From: Madurella fahalii
Taxonomy: Eukaryota; Ascomycota; Sordariomycetes; Sordariales
Assembly (NCBI GenBank): GCA_029876055.1
Contig: CM056875.1
Coordinates: 6,287,001-6,351,000 of the forward strand
Length of the DNA stretch: 64,000 bases
Direction: 5' to 3'
Part shown: in pieces, positions 22,118 through 33,036 of the stretch
How positions within the stretch are numbered: the stretch's first letter is position 1
Layout of the letters: every line of letters starts with the position of its first letter
Notes under the pieces: model-generated
What the model was told of the DNA's origin: nothing
The model's input: only the letters and a program-made list of their open reading frames with translations
The model's database searches: none
Program-made: the position numbers and the translations under genes

Positions 22118-25100
22118 CTACGCGCCTTGCGAAGCACCATTCCCAACCTTACCAATCTCCCCATCCTCCTCATCGACATCCACCAGCTGCTTCGCCTTGT
22201 ACGCCTTCTTCGCCGCTACCGCGAGAACATTGTAATCCCCACTCATCTCGCACATGCTCCTGAAACTCCCGCCAGCCTTTTTCATCAGCTCCCAAGGGTG
22301 GCCGTACTCGACAATTTGGCCCTTGTCCAGCACCAGCACCTTGTCATAGTCGACAATCGTCTGAAGGCGATGGGCGATGGTGATGATTGTGCTCGTCAGC
22401 TCTCGAATCGTCCCCTGGATCGCCGAGTCGGTGGCATAGTCGATCGACGCGGTGGCCTCGTCCATGACGAGAACGGTAGGGTTCTTGAGGAGAGCGCGGG
22501 CGAGGCACAGCAACTGGCGCTGGCCTTGGGAGAGGTTATTGCCCGATTCGGTCACTGGAGACGAGAGGTCGAGGAATATGTTTTTATTAGTGGCCGAGGG
22601 CGGCCGTGACGGCTCCGATGCGGTGACGCTGTCGGTAGCCGTCGTTGCTTCGGGGAGAAGGGGCGGGTTGGTGATAGCCGTGAGCTCGTGGGGCTGGATG
22701 AGTTGAACACGACGGAGCGCGGTGAAGATCTGCTCGTCGGTGTACGTACCGAAGGGGTCGAGGTTGCTCCGGATGGTACCCATGAAGAGCGTTGGCTCTT
22801 GAGGCACAATGGTGATAGCCTCGCGTAGGTCTCGAAGCCCAATCAGGCCAATGTCGACATCGTCAATCAGGATCTTGCCCTCATCGGCCTCCAGTGCCCT
22901 GAAAATCGCCAGCGCGAGCGAGCTTTTGCCGGCGCCGGTCCGTCCCACGATGCCAATCTTTTCCCGAGCCTCGATCTTGAACGTGAGATTGCGTAGGACG
23001 GGTTCCAACTCCTTGCGGTACCGCGTGCTGTAGTTGATGAACTCGACTGCCCCCTGGGAGGGCCAGTTCTCCGGTGGCCGGTTCTTCTCGACGATTGCCG
23101 CCGCCTCCTGCTCCACATCCAAGTATTCCTTGATCCGTTCGACCGAGTTCATGTTCTGTTCGTTCATGGCGTACAAACGAACCAGCCACAGAATGTTGTC
23201 GGCGAAACCAATCGCATAGCTCAGCGAAATCCCTGCGGAACCCGGGTCGATCTTGCCGAGGCTGATAATGACAAACACACCAGAAAAGAAGGCGACAAAG
23301 TCGCCGAGCACGTCAGTCCTAAAAGCAAGCCACCTGTTGGCCGCCCAGAGGTAGATGAAGGGCCGCAGCTGCGTGTTGATCCTGGCTAGGTTGTCTCGAA
23401 TGAATCGCCGTTCGTCACCATACGCGCGGATAGTCGTGACCCCGCTCAGGGTCTCTCCAAATTGCTGATAGAGGGGGCTCCTCGAGACCGACTCCAAGCG
23501 CTTCAGATCTCGCGAAGCATGTAGGTAGAACTGCCCAAGGAAGACGTATGCCAGGGTGATGAAGATGCCGGCGACCAAGAACATCGGCGTGATGTAAGCG
23601 ATGAGGACGACGGTGACGACGATAGCCAGAGCACATGACATGACGCCGATGGCGATGGGCGCTACTTCTTGATCTACGGCCTCTAGATCCTTGCTGAATC
23701 GATTCATCATCTGCCCCAAAGGCGTTACATCGAAGAACTTGAATCTAGCCCCGGTTACGGCTCTCATCAGGCGGCTATGGAGTTTCCACGAGGCGGTGAG
23801 CGCGCCGAAGAAAAGCCACAGATCTCTGATCAAAGCTGCTCCCGCACCTACAATACCGATCACTGCCAGCACGAGCAGGTAGTAATGGACGTTGACTTCG
23901 GGTGCCCCCATCGCTGAGAATGTCGTGCCGTTGCCTCTGGCAAAGTTCGTGATCGAGGCAAAGTAGGTCGGAGAGAGAGTCTGGCTTGAATAGCTCTGGG
24001 AATTCATGTTGAACTGGACCTTGACTGACTCCTCGGCGGCGTATTGGTTGGACCATTCCTTGATCCACAAGCTGGAAGCGACACCGGAAAACTGCTGGGC
24101 CCCAAAGACGAGGGCTGCTACTGCCCAGAACCACCACTTTCCCATAGATTGCAGGTAGAGCTTCAGGACGGGCCACTGCACCGCGCCCACTGCCTTGGCC
24201 TCATCCATCGCGTCTTGCTTCTTGGCCTCCTTCTTGGTGATATTGGCTTTTGCCTGGTGCTGATCACCGTCCGCTTCGTTGACAAGAGTGTTCCCACTCT
24301 CCTCTCCGACACTCGATGGAACGCGGGAGGGGACGCGGGATATGTGCGCGGAGCCTGGGGTGGATTTTGAGAGCATAATGTCCTCGCCGAATTTCCCGGC
24401 CGCGATGAGCTCCTGCGGGGGCCCTTGGGCGGTGATACGGCCATTGGCCATTGTGACAACGTAGTCTGACAACGGGACGCAGAGCGGGATATTGTGAGAT
24501 ACGAGAATGCAGGTCCGGTGGCGCATCAACGGGCCCATGATGCAGTTACTGAAGATCCACTGAGCCGTGTGCGAGTCGACGGCACTGAGGCAGTCGTCCA
24601 GGAGCAGATGCTTCGAGTTGGAGTAGACTGCTCTGGCTAGCGATATGCGCTGCTTCTGGCCGCCAGAGAGTGTGATACCTTTCTCACCCACCAGTGTCTC
24701 ATCGCCGTTGTCGAGGATCTCCAGATCGCGTTCCAAGGCGCAGGCCACGATGACGTCGCGGTATCTCTGCTCATCAAACGGAGCCGAGAACAGAATGTTT
24801 TCCTTGATATTGGCGTTGACAAGCCAGGCCTGCTGGGCGACGTAAGCACACGTCTCAGCAAGCCCGGTGTCGGGGTCGGGATGGACGTCTTCGCGGCTGC
24901 GGCCGCCCGGGAGGTAGACACGGCCATTCATGATAGTCATCTCGCCGAGCAGCGCCATCAACATGGACGTCTTGCCGGACCCCGTGGGGCCGGTGATAAC
25001 ATTCAACTTGCCGATCTTGAAGTCGACGTTGAGGTCAAGCAGGCGGAACGCCATCGACCCATCGTCTGCGACTGTCGTCTTGCTTCCCCAGATGAAGGTG

Positions 25101-27351
25101 GCGTCTCTGAACCCGATCACCCTGTTGCCCTCCTCGTCCAGATTGTCGGGACCCAATTGTTCGAACTTCTCGGTCTCCTCCTCTGACAAGAACTCCTCAA
25201 TACGGTCAATCGAGACCTTGGACTCCTGAACGTGGGCTATCATGTCGCCGAGCTGGTCGAGAGGGTACCGGAGAAGCATGAAGAGGGAGATGGCTGTGAA
25301 GGCGACGGACGGATAGAGTGGCTTCTTTTCCACCACCGTGTACATGAAGAACGAGAAAAAGGTGATGAGGATGGGGACAGTGTTCCAGACAGCCACGGCA
25401 CCCGCCCAGATTATGAACCTTTTCCGTAAAGCCTTGAGCTCCGCCCGCCGCTTCTCATCGACGATTTTAGCGAACCGGTGCTCCCAAGCGAAGTACTTGA
25501 TAATTCTAATATTCTGCAGAACCTCGTTTGTTGTATGTATCCGTTTGTCAGTAGCAGCCATGATCTTCTTTTGGCTCGAGTTGAAGGCTTTCCCAAACGC
25601 AATGTTTATTGGAAGGAGCAGAGCCATGACGACAAAGCCCGGAATAGCGCTCAAGCCCATCACCTCATACAGCAGGATGACGGAAACGAGAAGCTGAGTG
25701 GGAGCCGCCGCGACGAGGAAATGAAGGTACGCCGTCACCTCCGAGACCTTGAAACTATCGACGGACATCAAGTTAATGATGGTGCCAAGATTTGCCTGCT
25801 CGTCGGAATCTCCTGTCTTCTTGTCATTCGATCCATCTCCGGCCACGTTTGTCGTCGGTTTGTCGTCTTTGGTATCCTTCCCAAGACCGAATAGCCGCTT
25901 GACCTTGGCGGCGATACTTCGTTTCGGGGCGCTGGTGGTATCCTTTTTCTTCGCGGCGCCCAGAACGGAGTCTTTGCCGGCTGCTGCTTTCCTGCGGAGG
26001 GCTTTGGCATATATCTCCCCAACCAGAATGGCCCGAATATTGATGCAAATCTTCCTACCGATCCACAGAGCCTGACCGTCGCATACGGAGCGAGCGATAT
26101 CAGTCACAGGGAGGAGAATGACGTACAGCCACAGGACATTCCGTGGGGCCCCCGCGGGGTTCTCAACGTATTGCAATATGGCCTTGAGAAGTAGGGTCGG
26201 GGCAAAGGTAAGGACGCCGCTCAGTGTGGCCCAAACAGCCTGCACGAGCAGCATGCCCTTGAAGTATTTGACGAGATGAAAAGACAGGGTGGTAGTCTTT
26301 TTGAAATGGCGGTAGCTAGCCAGAACAGCGGCAGCTTTGTCTTTGGGGAGCAAGTTCCAGACCCTCTTGATATCCAACGGCTCCTTCCAGCCGGCCCAGA
26401 CAATAGAGTCAACCCATGAGAAGGTGTAGTGCGAGAAGAGTGAGGCCAGGTTTTCGCGCCCGGGCTCGATGCCGTCCTCCCACTCCAGTATGATGGTCTT
26501 GTTCCCCTTGCGGGTGCTTATCGCCATGCCAAAGAGTAGCGATGTCAGGGTGAACTCGATAATAACCAACGTCTGTGTCAGTCGGGAGCTCGGGTGGACA
26601 AAGACGGAACGAAATATGACCAAGATGAACAGCCATTGGCAGCTGTAGATGGCAGCTGTGTGGTTCCAAAGCCGTGGGACGCGCCATTGTGTATTTCCCA
26701 AAAACAGGCGAAGCGAGGTGAGAAGCAGGACGTAGACCCAGACAGTCAACCCGGCGATAGCAGCAATAGTTCCCCGTTGCCCCTCGTAGGCGCCGGTTGC
26801 CAGCGCCGTAGCATTAACGGCAACTAGACCTGCGACAGCAAACTCCTCGACGATGACGGAGAGTGTTTGACCGGGAGGAGTGTCAGCCTGCACGATGGAT
26901 CCCTTTGTCGTCGTCTTAACCAGCGCTAAGCGGCCGCCGTTTATCGTCAAGTCCTCCTCTTCATCGCTCTCGCTCACGGGTTCTTCCTCGGGCGGTAGCT
27001 CGGTGTGGTTTGGCGGCCGCCCAGGAGCCGTGCCATTGCCAATGTGCACGTACTGTCGGTTTTGTTTTAACTTGACGGTACGCAGGATGTTCTGGATGGC
27101 GAGTTGAAGGAAGGACAAGCTTATGACGACCAATGGCAGTAGGACTTTGAGATAGCTGTTTCATATTTTCCTCCTGTCAGTTACGGTTCGACAAGAGAGC
27201 GCCGCGCCATCGGGGGAAGAAATCAGCAGCTAGATGCCGCGTAACGACGCAATGGGACCAAGATAAGATGTCTTTTTGCTTACTCTTGCTGGAAACAGTC
27301 TGTGAAGTCATCGACCCGCCATATCGGCCAAGGGCACTCGGCGAACCCCAT
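22118..27351 (-). CDS. ABCC/MRP-type full ABC transporter, YBT1-like
   Basis: Two exons, 27284-27351 and 22118-27155, encode about 1,701 residues. The first exon (MGFAECPWPIWRVDDFTDCF...) was found by eye. The long frame has no ATG at its 5' end but has a clean AAACAG acceptor, and joining to a GTAAGC donor gives QQDYLKVLLPLVV in phase. The order is N-terminal membrane region, TMD1, NBD1 with Walker A GPTGSGKTS (about residue 745), signature LSGGQKQR and Walker B LLLDDCLSAVDS, a charged linker, TMD2, then NBD2 with GRTGAGKSS (about 1430), LSQGQRQ and VLVMDEATAS. Signature LSQGQ in NBD2 and the length fit yeast Ybt1/Ycf1-group vacuolar transporters of bile acids, conjugates or lipids. The N-terminal membrane region favours YBT1 over YOR1. 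Substrate cannot be deduced. Confidence 0.93.
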
Positions 27352-29368
27352 CTCGCCCGCGTCGTCGTGGCGGCGCGGCGGAAGGGCTGCGAATATCGGA
27401 TGCTTGTCTCAGTGGGCAGATCAAACCTGGGACGGAGCGACGCCACGAGTCTCTTTTTCGAAGACTCGGAAATTGTGAAGGTTGGGAAGGGGGGAAAAAA
27501 AGAAAAGAGAGAGAAAAAAAAAGAAAAAAAAAAAATATGAACCAGAATACAAATTCTCGGCGGCAGGCGGGCTTCACTAAACCGTTAACATACAACTAGT
27601 TCGACACTCGCATTTCCCCTTGAGCATTGCAGGTGAGCGCGCCAGGGTTGTCGGGATCCAGTCACTTGAGATTTTGCGATCTTGGATCTCTCGGCGGGTC
27701 TGCCTGGGGACGGCGACTGCACTTATCAAGAGCCAAGGTGGGGTAGCTCACTGGAGGTGGGTACCGAGTCCGCCGGGAGCTATGGGCCACAGGCAACGGC
27801 ACGGGAGATGCCCTGGACACTTCAAGCTTCCGGGGCCCGAGCTTCATCCACATTTCACTGTCGCGGAGGCAGACATTTTTATAAGGATGGGTTCCTACGT
27901 AGGTATTTACCTCATCCCTAGGTACCTTACTTTCGGAGAAAGACGTGAGGAAAGCTCGGGTCTTCCCCCCCGATTGCGGCCAAAGATTTTGTAACAACTC
28001 GCTGCAGCTGGGTCTGCTGACAGCGCCTCCCATGCAAAGAGTAATGTCGGATGAATTACCCGTCCAGACTCCCCTGTCCCGGATGTGCGCTTGAGCGATC
28101 GCGTTCCGTCACCTCTCCATTTGCTCGGTGGCCGCCTACCTGGTACGTGTATCTTGTCAAGGATGTGGGGGGGGGGGGGGAGCCCAAACGGAGATCTTGG
28201 TCAATGATGTCAGACTTTCCAACGCAACCGAAGTACCAGGATCTTGGTAGTCCTGAGTCAACGGAGCTGTTCAGACAATGTCCATTGTTCCCGCAACGAC
28301 AATGTAAACCACTGCCTTTCCTTACCGCTCACCGTCTCGAATGGGCACTCAAGGATGCCACACCGACCGGCCTATGCAGCTCCCACCCCAGTTGTAAAGC
28401 ACAGTACAGTTCCAGCTTATGCAGTGCTGGACGTCGCCCTAGCGGCCATGCACACAGGTGGAACTCCGTTCTCGCCAGACTTCACACCCATTTCGGCAGC
28501 ATCCACTCAACGACCTTCCCGATTCATTGTAGCTTTGGGGCCGCCTATCGAGGGTTTCATCAATTAGCGCGAGCTGCAGACCTGGACACCAGAAGTCTGA
28601 AGGTCGCGCATGCAGCTGGACGATAAGTGAGTCACCCCGGTATATTGTCTAGAACTCGGAGTACGGAGATGCAGCACATTTTATATTGTCGTGTGCGGTC
28701 TTCGTGACCCAGGCTTACCGCAACTAGCGGCACCCATTCGCTACTTTGATCCGGCGGGCTGTTGTTGAACGACGCGACGAGAACACGTGGGGATCTGCAA
28801 AAGACGTGGAACAAGGCCTGAAGATCGAGATCCCTACATGCGTAACCGCTCAGAACTCTGTCCCACCGTCAGCCTGCATTCACGCGGCGTCGCTTGGGCT
28901 AGAACGACCGGAGAGTGGATGGCGCTTTTGCCGTTGTGCAGCTACTTTCAGATCTCAACAGCCGAGTCCTCAGCGTATTGTGTTACCTTCCTGAAGGGGC
29001 TTCCCCGCAGAAACTTCTCTTCCCGCGCGGCCCTCACCGTGGCTGTTACCTTATCTGCGGTCTAGATACCTGAGGCACCGTATGGAGAGCAATCCCGAGC
29101 GCCTGAGCCCCTGTAAATTTGACTACTGAAGACCCCCGTCAAGTTGACTGCCCGCCATTATGCAAATCCCCACCCGCTTTTAGGAAGCCTCCCTTTTATG
29201 ATTCTTTTGCTTCATCCCTACTATACAGGGCAGTCATGGCTCGACTCCCCACGCGATTACAGACAATAATTCAACAGGAAAGATATACACCGGTCGTCGT
29301 AGCGCAGCGACTCCGATGAGATGATTGGGTAAACTCAGCTGCAGGGCAGAAACTGATTTCGGCTGCTC
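27352..29368. other. Intergenic, no supported gene
   Basis: Contains the transporter promoter, an A/G-rich stretch at about 27484-27538 and a G14 run at 28167-28180. Several short frames exist on both strands but none shows conserved content. The last 300 bases are the 3' flank of SEC61. Confidence 0.5.
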
Positions 29369-30965
29369 TTAGCCCATGATCATGCCCTTCATGCCAGCCA
29401 AGTCGCCCTCCTTGGCAGCAATCTCGAAATACCCATAGATGATTCTGAGCGTGGGTTAGTATCAAATACGGTTTCTCGAGTGTGGGATTTGACTTACGTG
29501 ACGGCGAGGAGGGTTCCAGTGCCAGAGCCCAGCGCGCCCATGAGGTCGCTAGCGACCGAGAGGGCACCGATGCAAGCGCCACCGAAGGCAGCGGCCGTGG
29601 GGATAATGCGCTTGAGCTCCTTGTACATGCTCTGTTCACGGTGGCCAGCCATGACCAAACCCTGGTCCTTGAGCTGCTTGGCAACGTCGCGGGGGCTGGA
29701 ACCGGAGACTTCAATCCACGTCTTGGAGAAGATGGCGCAGGCGGTGAGCATGTACGCGATGTAGACTGCAGTGTGGATGGGGTCCAGCAGCGCGTCCTTG
29801 AAGTTGAGAGGTGGCGACATGTAGTAGACCATGCCAGAGATGGCGGAGAGCTGCGACGAGCCGTCCTTGGCCTCCCACACACCGAAGAGGCGGACCAAGA
29901 GGTTCTCGGAGAAGCGCGAGTACAGCATCTGGCTAATCAGGAAAATATTGGACGAGAGCGCCGACTGCAGCATGATGGGCATGTTCGAGGTGTAGAAGAG
30001 GCGGACAGGGTAGGAGCCACGAGCACCGCGCTGACGCGACGACTTGACGGGGATCTCAACGCGGAAGCCCTGGAGGTAGATGACGGCGGCGAAAACGACG
30101 AGGGTGGCCAGGAGGTTCATAATGTTGGGCAGATTCTGGCGGTAGAAAGCCTCCTGAAGAGCCCTTTGCTTGTTGGGCCAGGTCATGAGGAGGTGGAACA
30201 GGGCAATGACGGCACCCTCGTACTCGGGGCCACGACCGGTGTTGATCGAGGTCGGGGAGAAAGCCTTCCACATGATGGACTCGCAGATGTTGGTGGCAAT
30301 GAAGAGCGAGATACCACTGCCAAGCCCGTAGCCCTTCTGGAGAAGCTCATCGAGGAGAATGACGATCATGCCAGCAACGACCAGCTGCAAGATGAGCAGG
30401 AACACGATGCCAGCGCCGAGGTCACCGGGAGGGCCGTAAAGGCCGGTGAAGACGTAGACGGTGGCGGTGCCGACAGAGAGGATGAGGGCGAAGAGCTTCT
30501 GAGCCGTCTGGTACAGCTCACGATCCGACTTGAGCTCGAGGTTGACGTCGATCATGTGGGTACCAGCGAGGAGCTGAAACACCATGCCCGACGAGATGAT
30601 GGGAGTGATACCCAGCTCCATCAGGGTTCCCCTGTTACTCGCCATCATCATGCGCAGCCAGTATAGCGGATCCGACGTGTCTGACGAGACAATGCCGTAG
30701 AGCGGCATTTGGCTCATGACCAGGAAGATGAGGAGCGTCAAGCCCGTCCACATCAACTTCTGGTTGAAGGGGATCTTCGTCTCGGGCTGCTGAACCTCGG
30801 GGAGGAACGGCACGAAGGGCTTGACGAGGTCGAGAAACCGTACTGCATTGCGGACGAGACAGTCAGCGCATCGTCGCAAAGGAGCAATTGGAAGACGGCG
30901 GCGCTCAGGAAGGGGAAGGAAGCGCGAGGTCCATGACGCGCCAGACACAACTTACGGGAACTCAT
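29369..30965 (-). CDS. SEC61: Protein translocon subunit Sec61 alpha
   Basis: Exons 30956-30965, 29498-30842 and 29369-29444 encode 476 residues, the usual fungal length. Exon 1 is only ten bases and gives MSS plus the first base of the next codon. The join reads MSSLRFLDLVKPFVPFLPEV. The last intron (GTAAGT...CTCAG, with an ACTAAC branch site) joins to a C terminus ending GMKGMIMG. Characteristic stretches include IPFNQKLMWTGLTLLIFLV, plug-region ISSGMVFQLLAGTHMIDV, and the cytosolic loop VEIPVKSSRQRGARGSYPV with the ribosome-contacting basic residues. Ten transmembrane helices are expected. It forms the ER protein-conducting channel with the beta and gamma subunits. It shares a 442-base promoter region with MOD5. 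Confidence 0.98.
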
Positions 30966-31407
30966 GGTGGGCAATTGTGCAGCAAAACAAAACCAAGAAC
31001 TAAATCATCCAGAAGAAGAGGACGGTGTCGATGTGAGCGACAACGACTCTGCAAAGGGAGAGTTGTTGTCGACGCGATGGGGTTGGAAAGGGGGAAGGAA
31101 GACGAGGCAGACGGAGAGCAGGCTCCTTTAAGATCTGGCTTCAACAAAGTTATTCTGTGATGTGTCCAATTTCGAAGAAAATGGGTCCACACGTGACCCC
31201 TTGGCGGCACCAGAACGAGGAGAAGCGCCCCGTGCAGCAGCTGCGGCTGGCTTTTGGCAGGGGTCTTGCTTCAGCGACGGGATGCCAAGCCGCCTTCTCC
31301 AATTCGATTCGATTCGCGCCGCGACCGACCCCGGGAACCCTTCAACATTCCCCAAATTTTTGGAAACTCGAAAATCGGGTCAAGCCGATGCCGTGCTGCT
31401 CCAACTG
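30966..31407. promoter_or_regulatory. Shared promoter region of SEC61 and MOD5
   Basis: The 442 bases between the divergent start codons of SEC61 (minus) and MOD5 (plus) must hold both promoters. A TCCAATT element (CCAAT core) lies near 31164-31170. The MOD5 reading frame is open upstream of its chosen ATG. Confidence 0.5.
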
Positions 31408-32954
31408 ATGCTGATGGGCTTTCTGTCCCGCGTCTCCCGAGCCCTCCGAGTCATAGGCCCAGTATTCCAACCCGGCAGATCTGTTGTGAAAAAGATGCAG
31501 CCCTTGATCATCATCTATGGATCCACGGGCACCGGCAAGTCGGATGTAAGTGCTGCTTCCCTTGTCTCGGCAACCCGATTCGCTTGGCGTTGGGCTTGCT
31601 GACGAACCTCGAGCTCGCCGTCGAGCTGGCGACGAAGTTCAACGGCGAGGTAATCAACGCGGATGCGATGCAGATGTACAAAGGACTGCCCATCCTAACG
31701 AACAAGCTCACGCCCGAGGAGCAACGGGGGATTCCGCATCATCTGCTCGGCAGCATTCAGCTGCACGAGGAGCCCTGGGTCGTGACACGATTCAAGCGGG
31801 AGGCTACCAGGACAATATCCGAGATACGCGCGCGTGGAAAGCTTCCCATCGTAGTCGGCGGCACTTCGTACTATCTCGATGGCCTGCTCTTTAACGATAA
31901 ACTGGTAGAGAGTGAAGACCAACAGTCGCCCGAAGGCTGGGTGTCGAATCGCGAGGAGCTCGCTGCGGAATATCCCGTACTCACGGGGCCCGCGGATGCC
32001 ATGCTGAAGAAACTACGTGAAGTAGACCCTGTCATGGCAGATAGGTGGCATCCGAATGACATCCGCAAGATTCGAACGTCGCTAGAGATTTACTTTGCCA
32101 CGGGGAGGAGAGCCTCCGACATCTACGCCGAGCAGCGAAGCAAGAGAGAGCTCAAGCGGAGGTCCCAAGACCCTGGTCAGGGGCAGAGTCTAGGCCAACT
32201 ACTGCTCTTTTGGCTCTATGCACGGCGTGAGGCACTGAATGAGAGGCTTGACAAGCGAGTAGACAAAATGGTGGAAAATGGACTTCTTGGCGAGACAAGT
32301 GAGGTATATGATTACCTACAGAGGCGGCTAGCCTCGAATGAGACTGTCGACCGCTCAAAGGGCATCTGGCAGTCCATTGGCTTCCGCCAGTTTGAGCCGT
32401 ATCTCCGCGCGTTGAGGGAGACGCCTGACAGTCCGGAGCTGGCTAAGCTTCAGCTTGCGGGAATTGAAGACACCAAGACAGCGACCCGCCAGTACGCTAG
32501 GTACCAGGTCCGTTGGATGACTTACAAAACCATTTCATCTCTCCAGGAAGAGAAGCTCCTGGATAGGCTCTACCTCCTCGACAGCTCGGACATCCAGCGA
32601 TGGAGCGAAGAAGTCCTGGCAAAAGGCGTCGAGTTAACCCGACAATTCCTCAACGATGAAGAGCTTCCCCAAGCCGTCGATGTCTCTGAGACCGCGCTAG
32701 AGGTGTTGACCGACGCCATCCAGAGGAGTAACCGTCAGGATACACCGTGCCGCAAAACCTGCGATTTTTGTCAAAAAACATTCCTGACAGAAGAGTTGTG
32801 GCAAGGGCACATCGCAAGCAGGAAACACCTTAAGGTCGTCCGGGCGGTCAAGAAGAGGTCCCTTGTGCCAGCTCACGCTGTCTCATCGAGAGCTCTGGTG
32901 ACAATCAACCCCATTTTGCCAGGAGACGCAGCACCGACGGCTCTTCTTCCATGA
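31408..32954 (+). CDS. MOD5: tRNA dimethylallyltransferase (isopentenyltransferase)
   Basis: Exons 31408-31545 and 31614-32954 encode 492 residues. The intron interrupts just after the P-loop (IYGSTGTGKSD), with a GTAAGT donor and a TGCTGAC branch; the join gives GKSDLAVELATKFNGEVINA. MiaA/Mod5 hallmarks follow: DAMQMYKGLPILTNK, GGTSYYLDGLLF, and a C-terminal C2H2 zinc finger CDFCQKTF...H...H typical of eukaryotic enzymes. The enzyme adds an isopentenyl group to A37 of tRNAs reading UNN codons. ATGs at 31408 and 31414 give a basic, acid-free N terminus (MGFLSRVSRALRVIGPVFQP) suited to mitochondrial import. A third ATG at 31495 would start just before the P-loop. The C terminus converges on LYS4 with an 82-base gap. 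Confidence 0.95.
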
Positions 32955-33036
32955 GCTTGCACCCTCCATAAATCGTGGTATCAATGCCAAGCAACGGCCG
33001 GATTATATACAGCAAATTACACCGCTCCCGCAGACC

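Noticed and set aside
28051..28626. 191-residue plus-strand frame between the ABC transporter and SEC61
   Set aside because: Runs across a G14 homopolymer, has no motif and reads as random Ser/Arg/Pro-rich translation.
30056..30271. Antisense and alternative-frame ORFs within SEC61, including a long plus-strand frame from 29482 to 30666
   Set aside because: These are shadows of the highly biased codon use of SEC61. They have no domain content, and the SEC61 protein is unmistakable on the minus strand.
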